Assembly (NCBI RefSeq): GCF_003344535.1
Contig: NZ_QPKS01000002.1
Coordinates: 124,001-188,000, forward strand
Reading direction: 5' to 3'
DNA from: Exiguobacterium flavidum
GTDB lineage: Bacteria; Bacillota; Bacilli; Exiguobacteriales; Exiguobacteriaceae
Length of the DNA stretch: 64,000 nt
Translations under genes and position numbers: made by a program
Part shown: positions 1 to 11,188 of the stretch, in pieces
How the letters are laid out: the number at the start of each line of letters is the position of its first letter
How positions within the stretch are numbered: position 1 is the stretch's first letter
The notes under the pieces: model-generated
What the model was told of the DNA's origin: nothing
Databases searched by the model: none
The model's input: only the letters and a program-made list of their open reading frames with translations

Positions 1-840
1 CTGCTCGAAACAGCGACGCAAGGCATGTCGCTGACGGATGACGGCAGGAACGTCCTCCGCTCGATGCACGCCATCATGGCGGAACTCGCCGGTGTGACGG
101 ACATGGCGAAGGCGCTCAAGGAGAAACTCGGTGTACGCGACGTGATCGTCGTCCCGGGCGATTCCGACGAGACGTTCTGGGTACAGCGCGACCTCGGTCG
201 TGCCACGGTGACGCGGCTCAAAAGGGAACTGTCAGCCGAGGAACATAACACGATCGCCGTCACAGGCGGTACGACGATGGCCTCGGTCGCCGCAATGATG
301 TCTCCGGACAAAGAAGGGCGCAAGATGACGTTCGTCCCTGCCCGGGGCGGACTCGGTGAGACACTCGAACTTCAGGCGAACACCGTCTGCTCGAGAATGG
401 CGAACCGGGCCGAGAGCGACTACCATCTGCTTCACATTCCGGATGAGGTGAGCACCGAGACTTTCGTCAAGATGGTCGAGGAGCCGAGCATTAAGAATGT
501 ATTACAGATGATTAGAGACGCCTCGATCGTGGTACATGGAATTGGTGAGGCAAAAACGATGGCGAAACGCCGGAGTGCCTCCCCGGAACTGCTGGCTCAG
601 CTCGAAGCGGAGCAGGCGGTCGCTGAAGCGTTCGGCTATTACTTCGATCGCGATGGACGGATCGTCCACCGCGTCCAGACGGTCGGCCTTCAGTTGAAGG
701 ACTTGAAACGCGTCAAGCACGTGCTCGTCGTAGCGGGCGGTCATTCCAAGGCAGAGGCGATCATCGCCTATGTCAAACAGTCCCCGGACGTGATCCTGAT
801 CACGGACGAAGGGGCTGCAGCAACGATTTTGAAAGGGTAG
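1..840 (+). CDS. cggR: Central glycolytic gene regulator CggR, 5' end outside window
   Basis: SorC/DeoR-family repressor of the gap operon; in Bacillus it releases DNA when fructose-1,6-bisphosphate binds its C-terminal sugar-phosphate domain. The reading frame is open from base 1 (LLETATQGMSLTDDG...), so the N-terminal DNA-binding domain lies upstream of the window; about 279 of the usual ~340 residues are visible. The sugar-binding domain shows the GGTTMA phosphate-contact loop and the VAGGHSKAEAI segment near the end. It lies directly upstream of gapA, the position expected of the autoregulated first gene of the gapA operon. A small stem-loop spans the stop codon, as at the processed cggR-gapA junction of Bacillus. 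Confidence 0.93.
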   Translation: MLETATQGMSLTDDGRNVLRSMHAIMAELAGVTDMAKALKEKLGVRDVIVVPGDSDETFWVQRDLGRATVTRLKRELSAEEHNTIAVTGGTTMASVAAMMSPDKEGRKMTFVPARGGLGETLELQANTVCSRMANRAESDYHLLHIPDEVSTETFVKMVEEPSIKNVLQMIRDASIVVHGIGEAKTMAKRRSASPELLAQLEAEQAVAEAFGYYFDRDGRIVHRVQTVGLQLKDLKRVKHVLVVAGGHSKAEAIIAYVKQSPDVILITDEGAAATILKG

Positions 841-848
841 CCCCCTTT
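832..848 (+). other. Stem-loop at cggR stop, possible mRNA processing element
   Basis: AAAGGG (832-837) can pair with CCCTTT (843-848) around the cggR stop codon and is followed by an AT-rich stretch before the gapA ribosome binding site (AAGGAGGA). In B. subtilis the cggR-gapA mRNA is cut near this junction so that gapA is made in large excess. The hairpin is seen; the processing role is inferred. Confidence 0.4.
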
Positions 849-890
849 TGAATAATAGATAATGGCTTTAATTAAAAGGAGGAAATTATC

Positions 891-1898
891 ATGGCAGTAA
901 AAGTTGGTATTAACGGTTTTGGACGTATCGGTCGTTTGGCACTTCGTCAAATCATTCAGTTCCCAGGAATCGAAGTCGTCGCAATCAACGACCTCACAGA
1001 CACGAAGATGCTTGCACACCTCTTGAAATATGACACGACACAAGGCCGTTTCGACGGTGAAGTTGAAGTACACGACGGTTACTTCCTCGTCAACGGACAA
1101 GAAATCAAGACACTCGCGAACCGCAACCCGGAAGAACTCCCATGGGGCGAGCTCGGCGTGGACATCGTCCTCGAATGTACTGGATTCTTCACTGACAAAG
1201 AAAAAGCTGAGCTTCACTTGAAAGCCGGCGCTAAGAAAGTCGTCATCTCGGCTCCAGCTACTGGCGACATGAAGACTGTCGTCTACAACACGAACCACGA
1301 GATCCTCGATGGTACGGAAACGGTCATCTCTGGTGCTTCTTGTACGACGAACTGCTTGGCGCCAATGGCGAAAGTTCTTCAAGACCAGTACGGAATCGTC
1401 GAAGGTCTCATGACGACGATCCACGCTTACACTGGCGACCAGAACACGCTTGACGCTCCACACCCGAAAGGCGACTTCCGCCGCGCTCGTGCAGCAGCAG
1501 CGAACATCGTTCCTAACTCGACTGGTGCAGCGAAAGCAATCGGTCTCGTACTTCCAGAACTCAAAGGTAAACTTGACGGTTCGGCACAGCGTGTACCAGT
1601 TCCAACAGGTTCACTCACTGAGCTCGTGACAGTACTCGAGAAGACAGTCACTGTAGAAGAAGTCAACGCAGCGATGAAAGCAGCAGCTAACGAATCTTAC
1701 GGTTACACTGAAGATGAAATCGTTTCTTCTGACATCGTCGGAATCACATACGGTTCACTCTTCGATGCGACACAAACGAAAGTCATGACAGTCGGCGACA
1801 AGCAACTCGTCAAAACAGTAGCTTGGTACGACAACGAAATGTCTTATACTGCACAGCTCGTCCGTACACTCAAACACTTCGCAGAAATCGCTAAGTAA
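891..1898 (+). CDS. gapA: Glyceraldehyde-3-phosphate dehydrogenase, glycolytic, NAD-dependent
   Basis: Oxidises glyceraldehyde-3-phosphate to 1,3-bisphosphoglycerate in the cytoplasm. 335 residues, the normal length. The N-terminal Rossmann motif is INGFGRIGR (residues 8-16), and the catalytic cysteine lies in [12 protein letters not shown] near residue 150, with the histidine in the following AYTGDQ block. The start has a strong AAGGAGGA site 8 bases upstream. Codon use is strongly restricted (CGT, AAC, GAC, ATC), as expected for one of the most abundant proteins. Position after cggR and before pgk identifies it as the glycolytic GapA rather than the gluconeogenic GapB. Confidence 0.98.
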   Translation: MAVKVGINGFGRIGRLALRQIIQFPGIEVVAINDLTDTKMLAHLLKYDTTQGRFDGEVEVHDGYFLVNGQEIKTLANRNPEELPWGELGVDIVLECTGFFTDKEKAELHLKAGAKKVVISAPATGDMKTVVYNTNHEILDGTETVISGASCTTNCLAPMAKVLQDQYGIVEGLMTTIHAYTGDQNTLDAPHPKGDFRRARAAAANIVPNSTGAAKAIGLVLPELKGKLDGSAQRVPVPTGSLTELVTVLEKTVTVEEVNAAMKAAANESYGYTEDEIVSSDIVGITYGSLFDATQTKVMTVGDKQLVKTVAWYDNEMSYTAQLVRTLKHFAEIAK

Positions 1899-1924
1899 TT
1901 CGAGTAATTAAATAGCAATTAAAT

Positions 1925-1956
1925 AAGAGCGGAAACGATTAAAGTCTTCCGCTCTT
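1925..1956 (+). terminator. Intercistronic hairpin between gapA and pgk, likely attenuator
   Basis: AAGAGCGGAA (1925-1934) and TTCCGCTCTT (1947-1956) form a perfect 10-bp stem with a 12-base loop. Only a weak T-rich tail (GTTGTGG) follows, so partial termination or protection of the gapA 3' end is more likely than full termination. Either would give more gapA than pgk product. Confidence 0.6.
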
Positions 1957-2012
1957 GTTGTGGAAAAAAGCCGAAACGGGACAGGCTCCCGTAAAGATGG
2001 AGGATGAATTGC

Positions 2013-3197
2013 ATGAACAAGAAATCAATTCGCGACATCGATGTAAAAGGAAAACGCGTCTTCACACGCGTCGACTTCAACGTACCGCTCGAAGATGGAC
2101 ATATCACGGACGACACGCGGATCCGCGCAGCGCTCCCGACGATCAAATTGCTCGTCGAAGGCGGTGCGAAGGTGATCCTCGCAAGCCACCTCGGACGCCC
2201 GAAAGGCGAGAAGAAGGCTGAATTCTCACTCGCTCCTGCAGTGGAACGCCTCGGCGAACTGCTCGACCGCGACATCAAGCTCGTCGAAGAAGCATACGGT
2301 CCGGTCGCAGAAGAAGCAGTCGACGCGATGCAAGAAGGCGACATCGTCGTTCTTGAAAACGTCCGCTTCTACCCGGGCGAGACGAAGAACGACCCTGAGC
2401 TCGCACAAGGTTTCGCGAAGCTCGCAGACGTCTTCGTCAACGACGCGTTCGGCGCGGCACACCGTGCCCACGCTTCGACGGAAGGGATCGCGCACAACGT
2501 CGACACGGCTGTCGCTGGTCTCTTGATGGAGAAGGAACTTGAAGTTCTCGGTAAAGCCCTCTCGAACCCTGAGCGCCCATTCACGGCCATCATCGGCGGA
2601 TCGAAAGTAGCGGATAAGATCGGTGTCATCGATCATCTCCTCGACATCGTCGATACGCTCATCATCGGTGGCGGTCTCTCGTACACGTTCCTGAAAGCTC
2701 AAGGATACGAAGTCGGGACTTCACTGCTTGAAGAAGATAAGATCGAACAGGCGAAGGAATTCATGAAGAAGGCAGAAGACAAAGGCGTCAAGTTCCTCAT
2801 GCCGGTCGACTGCGTCATCACGAAGGAATTCGGCGAAGAGACATACGTCGGACCAGTCGCAATCGATCAGATCCCGGCTGACCACATGTCGCTCGACATC
2901 GGACCGAAGACGGTCGAACTGTACGCGGAAGCGATCAAGAACTCGAAACTCGTCGTCTGGAACGGACCGATGGGCGTGTTCGAACTCGATAAGTACGCGA
3001 ACGGTACGAAAGGCGTGGCGCAAGCCCTCGCTGACAGCGACGCTTACTCGATCATCGGCGGCGGCGACTCGGCTGCTGCAGCTGAGAAGTTCGGTCTCGC
3101 AGACAAGATGAGCCACATCTCGACAGGCGGCGGAGCAAGCCTCGAGTTCATGGAAGGCAAAGCCCTTCCAGGAGTAGAAGCACTTAACGACAAGTAA
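2013..3197 (+). CDS. pgk: Phosphoglycerate kinase
   Basis: Transfers phosphate from 1,3-bisphosphoglycerate to ADP, second step of the operon's pathway. 394 residues, matching Bacillus PGK. The substrate-binding RVDFNVP motif is near residue 20, HLGRP near 60, and the nucleotide-binding GGG segments ([11 protein letters not shown]) lie near the C-terminus. An in-frame ATG at 2004 sits directly on the GGAGG site (1999-2003); the ATG at 2013, nine bases downstream and giving [16 protein letters not shown], is the better start. Separated from gapA by a hairpin and followed by tpiA after 24 bases. Confidence 0.97.
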   Translation: MNKKSIRDIDVKGKRVFTRVDFNVPLEDGHITDDTRIRAALPTIKLLVEGGAKVILASHLGRPKGEKKAEFSLAPAVERLGELLDRDIKLVEEAYGPVAEEAVDAMQEGDIVVLENVRFYPGETKNDPELAQGFAKLADVFVNDAFGAAHRAHASTEGIAHNVDTAVAGLLMEKELEVLGKALSNPERPFTAIIGGSKVADKIGVIDHLLDIVDTLIIGGGLSYTFLKAQGYEVGTSLLEEDKIEQAKEFMKKAEDKGVKFLMPVDCVITKEFGEETYVGPVAIDQIPADHMSLDIGPKTVELYAEAIKNSKLVVWNGPMGVFELDKYANGTKGVAQALADSDAYSIIGGGDSAAAAEKFGLADKMSHISTGGGASLEFMEGKALPGVEALNDK

Positions 3198-3221
3198 TCA
3201 GTTCACGAAGGAGTGTAGAAG

Positions 3222-3974
3222 ATGCGTAAACCGATCATCGCAGGAAACTGGAAGATGAACCTCACCCTCAAGGATGCAGTCGCATTCGCAGAGGAAGTCA
3301 AAGGCAAGGTGCCGGCAGCGTCTAAAGTCGACGCGGCAGTCTGCGCACCCGCTGTATTCCTCGCTCATGTGGCGGAAGCGGCGAAAGGCACTGACCTTAA
3401 AATCGGTGCTCAGAACATGTACGACAAGGAAAGCGGAGCTTACACTGGCGAAATCAGCCCGGTGATGCTCAAGGAACTCGGCGTGACATACGTCATCCTC
3501 GGTCACTCTGAGCGCCGCGAGTACTTCGGCGAGACAGATGCCTTCATCAACAGCAAAGCGAAGAAAGCGTTCGAACACGGACTCGTCCCGATCGTTTGTG
3601 TCGGCGAGACGCTCGAAGAGCGCGAAGGCGGCAAATTCGAAGACGTCATTCGTGAACAGACAGCGAACAGCCTCAAAGGCCTCACTGTCGACCAGGTGAA
3701 AAACCTCGTCGTCGCTTACGAGCCTGTCTGGGCAATCGGAACAGGCAAATCGGCGACAGAACAAGATGCACAGGATTCTTGTAAGTTCGTCCGTGACGTC
3801 GTCGCGGCTGAGTTCGGTACGGAAGCTGCAGAAGCCGTCCGCATCCAGTACGGCGGCAGCGTCAAGCCGGAGAACATCAAGGAATACATGGCGCAGCCGG
3901 ACATCGACGGAGCACTCGTCGGTGGAGCAAGCCTAGAGACTGCTTCGTTCCTCAAACTGTTGGAGGCGATCTGA
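3222..3974 (+). CDS. tpiA: Triosephosphate isomerase
   Basis: Interconverts dihydroxyacetone phosphate and glyceraldehyde-3-phosphate. 250 residues, normal for this TIM-barrel homodimer. [13 protein letters not shown] at the N-terminus carries the Asn and Lys of the active site; the electrophilic histidine is in ILGHSERR, and the catalytic glutamate is in [14 protein letters not shown], which also begins the flexible loop 6. The phosphate-binding YGGSV and GALVGGASL motifs are present. GAAGGAG precedes the ATG. The stop lies one base before the gpmI start, so the two are translationally close. Confidence 0.98.
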   Translation: MRKPIIAGNWKMNLTLKDAVAFAEEVKGKVPAASKVDAAVCAPAVFLAHVAEAAKGTDLKIGAQNMYDKESGAYTGEISPVMLKELGVTYVILGHSERREYFGETDAFINSKAKKAFEHGLVPIVCVGETLEEREGGKFEDVIREQTANSLKGLTVDQVKNLVVAYEPVWAIGTGKSATEQDAQDSCKFVRDVVAAEFGTEAAEAVRIQYGGSVKPENIKEYMAQPDIDGALVGGASLETASFLKLLEAI

Positions 3975-3975
3975 C

Positions 3976-5520
3976 ATGAAGAAACGCCCAGTCGCGCTGA
4001 TCATTCTTGATGGTTTCGGTATGCGGGACGAGGAGTTCGGGAACGCCGTCAAAGCGGCGAACAAACCGAACTTCGACCGGTACTGGGGACAGTATCCGCA
4101 TACGTTGTTGAATGCGCAAGGGGAATACGTCGGTTTGCCGGAAGGTCAGATGGGGAACTCGGAAGTGGGCCATCTGAACATCGGTGCAGGCCGCGTCGTC
4201 TACCAATCGCTATCCCGAATCAACAATGCCATCAAGGACCGCTCGTTCTTCTCGCGTCAAGCGATGAACAACGCGGCAGGTCACGTGAAGAAATACGGTT
4301 CTGCCCTGCATATCTTCGGTCTCGTGTCTGACGGAGGCATCCACAGCCACATCAACCACCTGTATGCGGTGCTCGAATTCGCGAAGCTTCACGAGATCGA
4401 GAAAGTCTACGTCCATGCCTTCACAGACGGACGGGACTGTGATCCGAAGTCTGGCGCAGGGTTCCTGCGCGAGACACAAGCGAAGATGACGGAGCTTGGC
4501 GTCGGCCAGTTCGCTTCCGTCTCTGGACGCTATTACGCGATGGACCGCGACAACCGCTGGGAGCGCGTCAAGAAGGTCTATGACGCGATCACGTTCGGTG
4601 AAGGTCCAACGACGAAAGACCCGATCGCGACAGTCGAGGCGTCTTATGAGAAGGACGTCACCGATGAATTCATCGACCCGACCGTCGTCGTGCAGGAAGA
4701 CGGCACACCAGTTGCGCCGATCCACGACAACGATGCGATCATCTTCTTCAACTATCGTCCGGACCGGGCTATCCAGCTCGCGAAGGTCTATAAGGAGAAG
4801 GAAGGCTTCAACGGTTTCGAGATCCCGGAGAATGCGCCGAAGAACCTGTTGCTCGTCTCGATGACGAAGTATTCGGACGCTATCGATACGGATATCGTCT
4901 TCCCGCCTGAAGAAATCAAGAATACGCTCGGCGAGACGCTTTCGAAGCAGGGTCTTCAGCAGCTTCGCATCGCCGAGACGGAGAAATACCCGCACGTCAC
5001 GTTCTTCTTCAACGGCCAACAGGAACAGCCATATGAAGGAGAAGACCGGATCCTCATCCCTTCGCCGAAGGTCGCGACTTACGACCTGAAGCCTGAGATG
5101 AGCATCTATGAAGTGACGGACGCGCTTCTCCAAGCGATCGACACGGACAAGCACGACGCGATCATCCTCAACTTCGCGAACCCTGACATGGTCGGTCACT
5201 CGGGTATGCTCGAGCCGACGATCAAGGCGGTCGAAGCGGTGGACGAGTGCCTCGGCAAAGTCGTCGATAAAATCATCGGCAAAGGCGGCGCGGCCATCAT
5301 CACGGCTGACCACGGGAACGCGGACATGGTCCTCAACCCGGACGGCAGCAAGATGACGGCGCACACGACAGAACCGGTCCCATGCATCATCACAGTCGAT
5401 GGTGTCGAAGTGAAAGAGCCGCTTACAGGCGTGCTCGCTGACCTCGCACCGACTGTACTCCACCTGCTCGGCGCAGAACAACCGGCTGAGATGACAGGTA
5501 CGTCGATCGTTTTGAAATAA
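3976..5520 (+). CDS. gpmI: 2,3-bisphosphoglycerate-independent phosphoglycerate mutase
   Basis: Converts 3-phosphoglycerate to 2-phosphoglycerate with a phosphoserine intermediate and two Mn ions (alkaline phosphatase superfamily). 514 residues, close to Bacillus Pgm. Metal and nucleophile motifs are visible: LDGFGMRD near residue 10, the nucleophile Ser in [14 protein letters not shown] near 62, TDGRDCDP near 153, and the C-terminal [10 protein letters not shown] metal site near 440. Starts one base after the tpiA stop; its ribosome binding site (TTGGAGGCG) lies within the end of tpiA. Confidence 0.97.
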   Translation: MKKRPVALIILDGFGMRDEEFGNAVKAANKPNFDRYWGQYPHTLLNAQGEYVGLPEGQMGNSEVGHLNIGAGRVVYQSLSRINNAIKDRSFFSRQAMNNAAGHVKKYGSALHIFGLVSDGGIHSHINHLYAVLEFAKLHEIEKVYVHAFTDGRDCDPKSGAGFLRETQAKMTELGVGQFASVSGRYYAMDRDNRWERVKKVYDAITFGEGPTTKDPIATVEASYEKDVTDEFIDPTVVVQEDGTPVAPIHDNDAIIFFNYRPDRAIQLAKVYKEKEGFNGFEIPENAPKNLLLVSMTKYSDAIDTDIVFPPEEIKNTLGETLSKQGLQQLRIAETEKYPHVTFFFNGQQEQPYEGEDRILIPSPKVATYDLKPEMSIYEVTDALLQAIDTDKHDAIILNFANPDMVGHSGMLEPTIKAVEAVDECLGKVVDKIIGKGGAAIITADHGNADMVLNPDGSKMTAHTTEPVPCIITVDGVEVKEPLTGVLADLAPTVLHLLGAEQPAEMTGTSIVLK

Positions 5521-6882
<1,362 letters not shown>

Positions 6883-6895
6883 TTCTTGCGGCACG

Positions 6896-6927
6896 ACCGT
6901 CAGTCCTAGGGGCTGGCGGTTTTTTTG
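6896..6927 (+). terminator. Rho-independent terminator of the glycolytic operon
   Basis: ACCGTCAG (6896-6903) pairs with CTGGCGGT (6913-6920), eight base pairs with one G-T, followed by eight T residues. Confidence 0.9.
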
Positions 6928-6973
6928 TATTGGTTTTCGGGAAAAGTAGGGGGAAGAAAAGGGGGCTTCGCGC

Positions 6974-7288
6974 ATGATCATGCGTTATCTGTTTCCATCC
7001 ACCGTCTCGTCGCTCAGTGATATCGGTCTGAGGATGACCTACTTCGTCGAGCTGCTGCTCTTCGTCGGTCTCTATCTGATCATCGAGGACTTCTCACGGC
7101 GCAGTCTGTTCATCAGTTTCATCCTTCTCTCCGGAGGTCTCGTCGCCTTGGTCCCGGGACTGATCTATATTTGGCGCAATGATCCGGTCGGGGCCGTCAT
7201 CGACATCCCGTTTTTGCTCTTATATATCATCGAGCCGCTAGCGATCCTGTTGTTCCTCTGGTCGCTGATCAAACGAATACGCGCGTGA
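6974..7288 (+). CDS. Small three-span membrane protein of unknown function
   Basis: 104 residues that I do not recognise. Three hydrophobic segments are visible: about residues 22-38 (MTYFVELLLFVGLYLII), 46-66 (LFISFILLSGGLVALVPGLIY) and 78-98 (IPFLLLYIIEPLAILLFLW), with a basic C-terminus (IKRIRA), compatible with an integral membrane protein. AAAAGGGGG lies eight bases before the ATG. It sits alone between the eno terminator and the rbs promoter. Could be a lineage-specific gene; no function is assigned. Confidence 0.6.
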   Translation: MIMRYLFPSTVSSLSDIGLRMTYFVELLLFVGLYLIIEDFSRRSLFISFILLSGGLVALVPGLIYIWRNDPVGAVIDIPFLLLYIIEPLAILLFLWSLIKRIRA

Positions 7289-7373
7289 CGCGTGACAGGC
7301 TGTCTTTCAATCAGGGGGCGGCCTGTCGCTTCGTCTCAGGTCGCTCGACCCGGAACAAAAAGTAAAAAGGGGG

Positions 7374-7422
7374 TTGATGTGTAACCGGTTACATATTATG
7401 ATAACTTATGTAAACGGTTACA
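7374..7422 (+). promoter_or_regulatory. rbs operon promoter with two palindromic operators (RbsR/CcpA type)
   Basis: -35 TTGATG (7374-7379), a 17-base spacer and -10 TATGAT (7397-7402). TGTAACCGGTTACA (7380-7393) fills most of the spacer and TGTAAACGGTTACA (7409-7422) begins at the likely transcription start. Both fit the Bacillus catabolite-responsive element consensus TGWAANCGNTNWCA, and their symmetry also suits a LacI-family repressor such as RbsR. Repression by RbsR, CcpA or both is inferred. Confidence 0.85.
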
Positions 7423-7443
7423 CAACGAAATTGAGGTGAGGTC

Positions 7444-8415
7444 ATGGCGACGATCCGAGAAGTGGCGAAGCAGGCGAACGTCTCTGTCGCAACCGTCTCA
7501 CGTGTCATCAACCAAAAGGGTTATGTCAGCGAAGAAGCACGGACAGCGGTCCTTCAAGCAATCGAGAAGCTCGACTACCGCCCGAACCGGGTGGCGCGGT
7601 CGCTCTATCAGAAAAAATCGGGATTGATCGGGTTGATTCTGCCGGACATCACGAACCCGTTCTTCCCGCAGCTCGCACGGGCAGTCGAGGACGTAGCGAA
7701 CCATCATGGGTATCAGGTCATCCTCTGCAACACGGACGAGCAGTTCCAAAAGGAGGAGGCGTACATCCAGGCGCTCGAGTCGATGCACGTCGATGGATTG
7801 ATCATCACGACGAACTACTCGGACAATCCGAACTATGCGAACACGGACGTGCCGATCATCGCGCTCGACCGGGTATTGCAAGGCGCGATCCCGACGGTCT
7901 CCTCAAACGGGTATGCAGGCGGAAGACTTGCAGCCGAGTGGCTGATCGGACACGGGGCGGAAAGACTAGCGATGATCACGGGACCGGCGAAGTTCCCGAC
8001 GATCCGCAAACGCCACGAAGGATTCGAGGAGGCAGCGGGCGACCGGCTCGTCGCGAGCATCGAGTCGATGTTTCACTTCCAGGATGCGCTGAAGGCGGCT
8101 GAGAAGTTGTTCAGTCAGCATACGTTCGACGGTTTGTTCGCAGCGAACGACGTCATCGCGGCAGCAGTCATCCAGGCGGCCAAGCAGCGGAACATAGCGG
8201 TCCCAGAGCAACTGCAGGTCATCGGCTACGACGGCATCGAGCTTGGCGAGATGATCACGCCGCCGCTGACGACGATCGCACAGCCGATCTATCAGATGGG
8301 CGAGATGGCCGCGAAACTATTGATCGAACGAATCGAAGGCGGACCGATCGAAGCATCGCACCATGAGCTTCCGGTCCATGTGATCGAGAGGGAAACGACA
8401 AAGAAAAAAGGGTGA
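7444..8415 (+). CDS. rbsR: Ribose operon repressor, LacI family
   Basis: Transcription factor expected to repress the rbs operon until ribose is present. 323 residues. The N-terminal LacI helix-turn-helix is clear: IREVAKQANVSVATVSRVINQKGYVSEEAR, with the hinge helix near RPNRVARSL (residues 45-55). The rest is a periplasmic-binding-protein-like ligand domain (LIGLILPDITNPFF onward). GAGGTGAGG precedes the ATG. First gene of the operon, 22 bases downstream of a palindrome it probably binds, so autoregulated. Confidence 0.93.
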   Translation: MATIREVAKQANVSVATVSRVINQKGYVSEEARTAVLQAIEKLDYRPNRVARSLYQKKSGLIGLILPDITNPFFPQLARAVEDVANHHGYQVILCNTDEQFQKEEAYIQALESMHVDGLIITTNYSDNPNYANTDVPIIALDRVLQGAIPTVSSNGYAGGRLAAEWLIGHGAERLAMITGPAKFPTIRKRHEGFEEAAGDRLVASIESMFHFQDALKAAEKLFSQHTFDGLFAANDVIAAAVIQAAKQRNIAVPEQLQVIGYDGIELGEMITPPLTTIAQPIYQMGEMAAKLLIERIEGGPIEASHHELPVHVIERETTKKKG

Positions 8416-8422
8416 GTGAAAC

Positions 8423-9304
8423 ATGAAGGACATTCGAGTCATAGGCAGTGTATCGATGGACCTCGTCGTCGAGAGCGAACGTCGTCCCGGAGCAGGTGAG
8501 ACGGTGATCGGCTCCGCCTTTCACACCGTACCAGGCGGAAAGGGCGCGAACCAGGCCATCGCGATCGCGAAGCTCGGCGGAGACGTCGAGATGATCGGCT
8601 GCATCGGAGACGATGCGAACGGTGATATCATCCGGAAGAACTTCGAATCGAACGGGGTCGGCACGGCGGAACTGCGGACGGTCGCGAACGAACGGACCGG
8701 GACGGCACATATCGTGCTCGCAGAAGACGACAATTCGATCATCGTCGTCCAGTCGGCGAACCTGCATGTGACGTACCCGGAAGCCGAGCTCGCAAGACTC
8801 TTGCAGGGAGCGAAGATCGTCCTGCTCCAGCTCGAGATTCCGATCGAGACGGTCAAGGCGATCGCGCGTCACGCGAAGAGACAAGGCATCCCGGTCATCC
8901 TGAATCCGGCGCCAGCCGTGCTGCTTGATCCGGAATTGATCGAGGACGTCACGTACCTGACGCCGAACGAACACGAGTGCGAGCTGATCTTCGGCGGCGG
9001 TCCGGTCGAGAAGTGGCTCGAGGCATACCCGAACAAGCTCGTCCTGACGGAAGGGAGCCGGGGCGCACGTTTCCATGACGGGACGCAAGTCGTCACGGTC
9101 CCTGCGATCAAGACGACACCCGTCGACACGACAGGTGCGGGCGATACGTTCAACGGGGCGCTCGCCGTCGCATTGACGGAAGGGAAGACACTCGAAGAGG
9201 CCATCCGCTTCGCGAACAAGGCGGCAGGCATCTCGATCCGGAAACTCGGCGCGCAAGGCGGCATGCCGACACGAAGCGAACTCGAAGCGGAGGGAATCGA
9301 ATGA
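8423..9304 (+). CDS. rbsK: Ribokinase
   Basis: Phosphorylates D-ribose to ribose-5-phosphate with ATP, feeding the pentose phosphate pathway. 293 residues, PfkB family. Signature 1 is the glycine-rich [17 protein letters not shown] near residue 37; signature 2, with the catalytic aspartate, is [14 protein letters not shown] near residue 236, and the anion hole is in TGAGD. Seven bases after rbsR; its stop overlaps the rbsD start (ATGA). Confidence 0.95.
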   Translation: MKDIRVIGSVSMDLVVESERRPGAGETVIGSAFHTVPGGKGANQAIAIAKLGGDVEMIGCIGDDANGDIIRKNFESNGVGTAELRTVANERTGTAHIVLAEDDNSIIVVQSANLHVTYPEAELARLLQGAKIVLLQLEIPIETVKAIARHAKRQGIPVILNPAPAVLLDPELIEDVTYLTPNEHECELIFGGGPVEKWLEAYPNKLVLTEGSRGARFHDGTQVVTVPAIKTTPVDTTGAGDTFNGALAVALTEGKTLEEAIRFANKAAGISIRKLGAQGGMPTRSELEAEGIE

Positions 9305-9693
9305 AACGACACGGAATCTTGAACAGCCACATCAGCAAGGTGCTCGCGGATCTCGGCCATACGGACACGATCGTCATAGCGGATTGCGGTCTTCCGATAC
9401 CGGGTGGCGTCGAACGGATTGATCTCGCGCTCAAGCTCGGGACGCCGTCCTTCCTCGACGTGCTCGAGGTCGTAGCAGGCGACATGGCAATCGAGAAGAT
9501 GACGCTCGCCTCGGAAATCAAGGAGCTGAACCCGGGAGTCGAGCAGGCGACGATTGAACTGCTCGACGTTCCCGTCACCTATGTCAGCCACGAACAATTC
9601 AAGGAAGCGACGCGCGAGGCGAAGGTCGTCATTCGGACTGGTGAAGCGACACCATATGCGAATGTCATCCTGCACGCAGGAGTCATATTCTGA
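9301..9693 (+). CDS. rbsD: D-ribose pyranase
   Basis: Interconverts pyranose and furanose forms of ribose so that ribokinase receives the furanose. 130 residues, the family length. [22 protein letters not shown] contains the conserved histidine (His20) of the active site, and the [13 protein letters not shown] tail carries the conserved Tyr and Asn. Overlaps rbsK by four bases, which suggests coupled translation. Cytoplasmic. Confidence 0.95.
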   Translation: MKRHGILNSHISKVLADLGHTDTIVIADCGLPIPGGVERIDLALKLGTPSFLDVLEVVAGDMAIEKMTLASEIKELNPGVEQATIELLDVPVTYVSHEQFKEATREAKVVIRTGEATPYANVILHAGVIF

Positions 9694-9708
9694 AACGGAG
9701 GGGAACAG

Positions 9709-11187
9709 ATGCGCATTCAAATGAACGGAATCACGAAGGCGTTCGGGGCTGTCCCTGTCCTGAAGGGAGTCGACTTCGAACTCGCACCAGGTGAAATCCA
9801 TGCGTTGATGGGCGAGAACGGGGCAGGCAAGTCTACACTGATGAAAATACTGACAGGCGTGCACGAGGCGGACAGCGGGGGCATTCAGGTCGACGACGTC
9901 GAGACGCGCTATGCGAATCCGAAACAGGCGGAAGAGGCGGGTATCGCCTTCATCCATCAGGAGTTGAACATCCTGCCTGATTTGACCGTCGCGGAGAACC
10001 TCTACCTCGGACGGGAGCTGAAGAACCGGTTCGGCGTCCTGAAGCAGGGCGAGATGAAACGGCACGCCGAGCAGCAGCTCGCGGAACTCAACGTCTTCAT
10101 GGACGTCGAGCAGCTCGCGCGAAACCTGTCCGTCGGGCAGCAACAGATGATCGAGATCGCGAAGGCGCTAATGACGGACGCGAAGGTCATCATCATGGAC
10201 GAGCCGACGGCAGCGCTGACGGAGCGGGAGATCCGCGCGCTGTTCAGCGTCGCGACGGCGCTTCGAGCGCAAGGCGTCTCGATCGTCTACATCTCGCACC
10301 GGATGGAGGAGATCTTCGAGCTGTGCGACCGGATCACGGTGCTGCGGGACGGTGTGTCCGTCTCGACGCACGACATCACGGAGACGACGTTCGAACAGAT
10401 CGTCCGCGAGATGGTTGGCCGTGAAATCGGCGAACGCTACCCGGGGCGCACTCCCCGGATCGGGGAGACGATCCTCGCCGTCGAAGGGGCGAGCGGAAAG
10501 GACTTCGAGGACATCACGTTCGAGGTACGGGCTGGAGAGATCGTCGGTTTCTCCGGCCTGATGGGCGCAGGGCGAACAGAGACGATGCGCGGCCTGTTCG
10601 GCGTCGACCGGATGAAGCAAGGCAAGGTGCTCCTCGACGGGAAACCGGTCAAAATCAAGACGCCGTACGATGCGATCAAAAACGGTATCGGTTTCCTGAC
10701 GGAGGACAGGAAGGGAGAAGGCCTCTTCCTCGACTTCTCGCTCCGGGAGAACATCTCGATGCCGGCGCTTGGCGGGTTGTCGAAAGGGTCGGTCATCAAA
10801 GAGAGTGAGGAGAAACGATTCGCACAGAACTACCTCGAATCGCTCCAAGTACGCCATCATTCGATGGAACAGCCGGCGAAGTCGTTGTCCGGAGGAAACC
10901 AGCAGAAGGTCGTACTAGCGAAATGGCTCGGGACGAAGCCGCGCGTGCTCATACTCGATGAACCGACGCGGGGCGTCGACGTCGGCGCGAAGAAGGAAAT
11001 CTACACCATCATGAATCAGCTCGCCGAAGAAGGCGTAGCGATCGTGATGATCTCATCCGACCTCCCGGAGGTGCTCGGGATGAGCGACCGCGTCTATGTG
11101 ATGCGGGAAGGACGGATGAGCGGCATGCTCACACGTTCGGAAGCGACGCAAGAAGGAATCATGACGCTTGCGACAGGGGGACAATGA
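9709..11187 (+). CDS. rbsA: Ribose ABC transporter ATP-binding protein
   Basis: Duplicated-domain ATPase of the ribose importer. 492 residues. First domain: Walker [10 protein letters not shown] (residues ~37), signature [15 protein letters not shown] (~140) and Walker [11 protein letters not shown] (~160). Second domain: degenerate Walker [10 protein letters not shown] (~285), signature [15 protein letters not shown] (~390) and Walker [14 protein letters not shown]. One functional and one altered ATP site is usual in this sugar-transporter class. GGAGGGGA precedes the ATG, 15 bases after rbsD. Confidence 0.96.
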   Translation: MRIQMNGITKAFGAVPVLKGVDFELAPGEIHALMGENGAGKSTLMKILTGVHEADSGGIQVDDVETRYANPKQAEEAGIAFIHQELNILPDLTVAENLYLGRELKNRFGVLKQGEMKRHAEQQLAELNVFMDVEQLARNLSVGQQQMIEIAKALMTDAKVIIMDEPTAALTEREIRALFSVATALRAQGVSIVYISHRMEEIFELCDRITVLRDGVSVSTHDITETTFEQIVREMVGREIGERYPGRTPRIGETILAVEGASGKDFEDITFEVRAGEIVGFSGLMGAGRTETMRGLFGVDRMKQGKVLLDGKPVKIKTPYDAIKNGIGFLTEDRKGEGLFLDFSLRENISMPALGGLSKGSVIKESEEKRFAQNYLESLQVRHHSMEQPAKSLSGGNQQKVVLAKWLGTKPRVLILDEPTRGVDVGAKKEIYTIMNQLAEEGVAIVMISSDLPEVLGMSDRVYVMREGRMSGMLTRSEATQEGIMTLATGGQ

Positions 11188-11188
11188 G

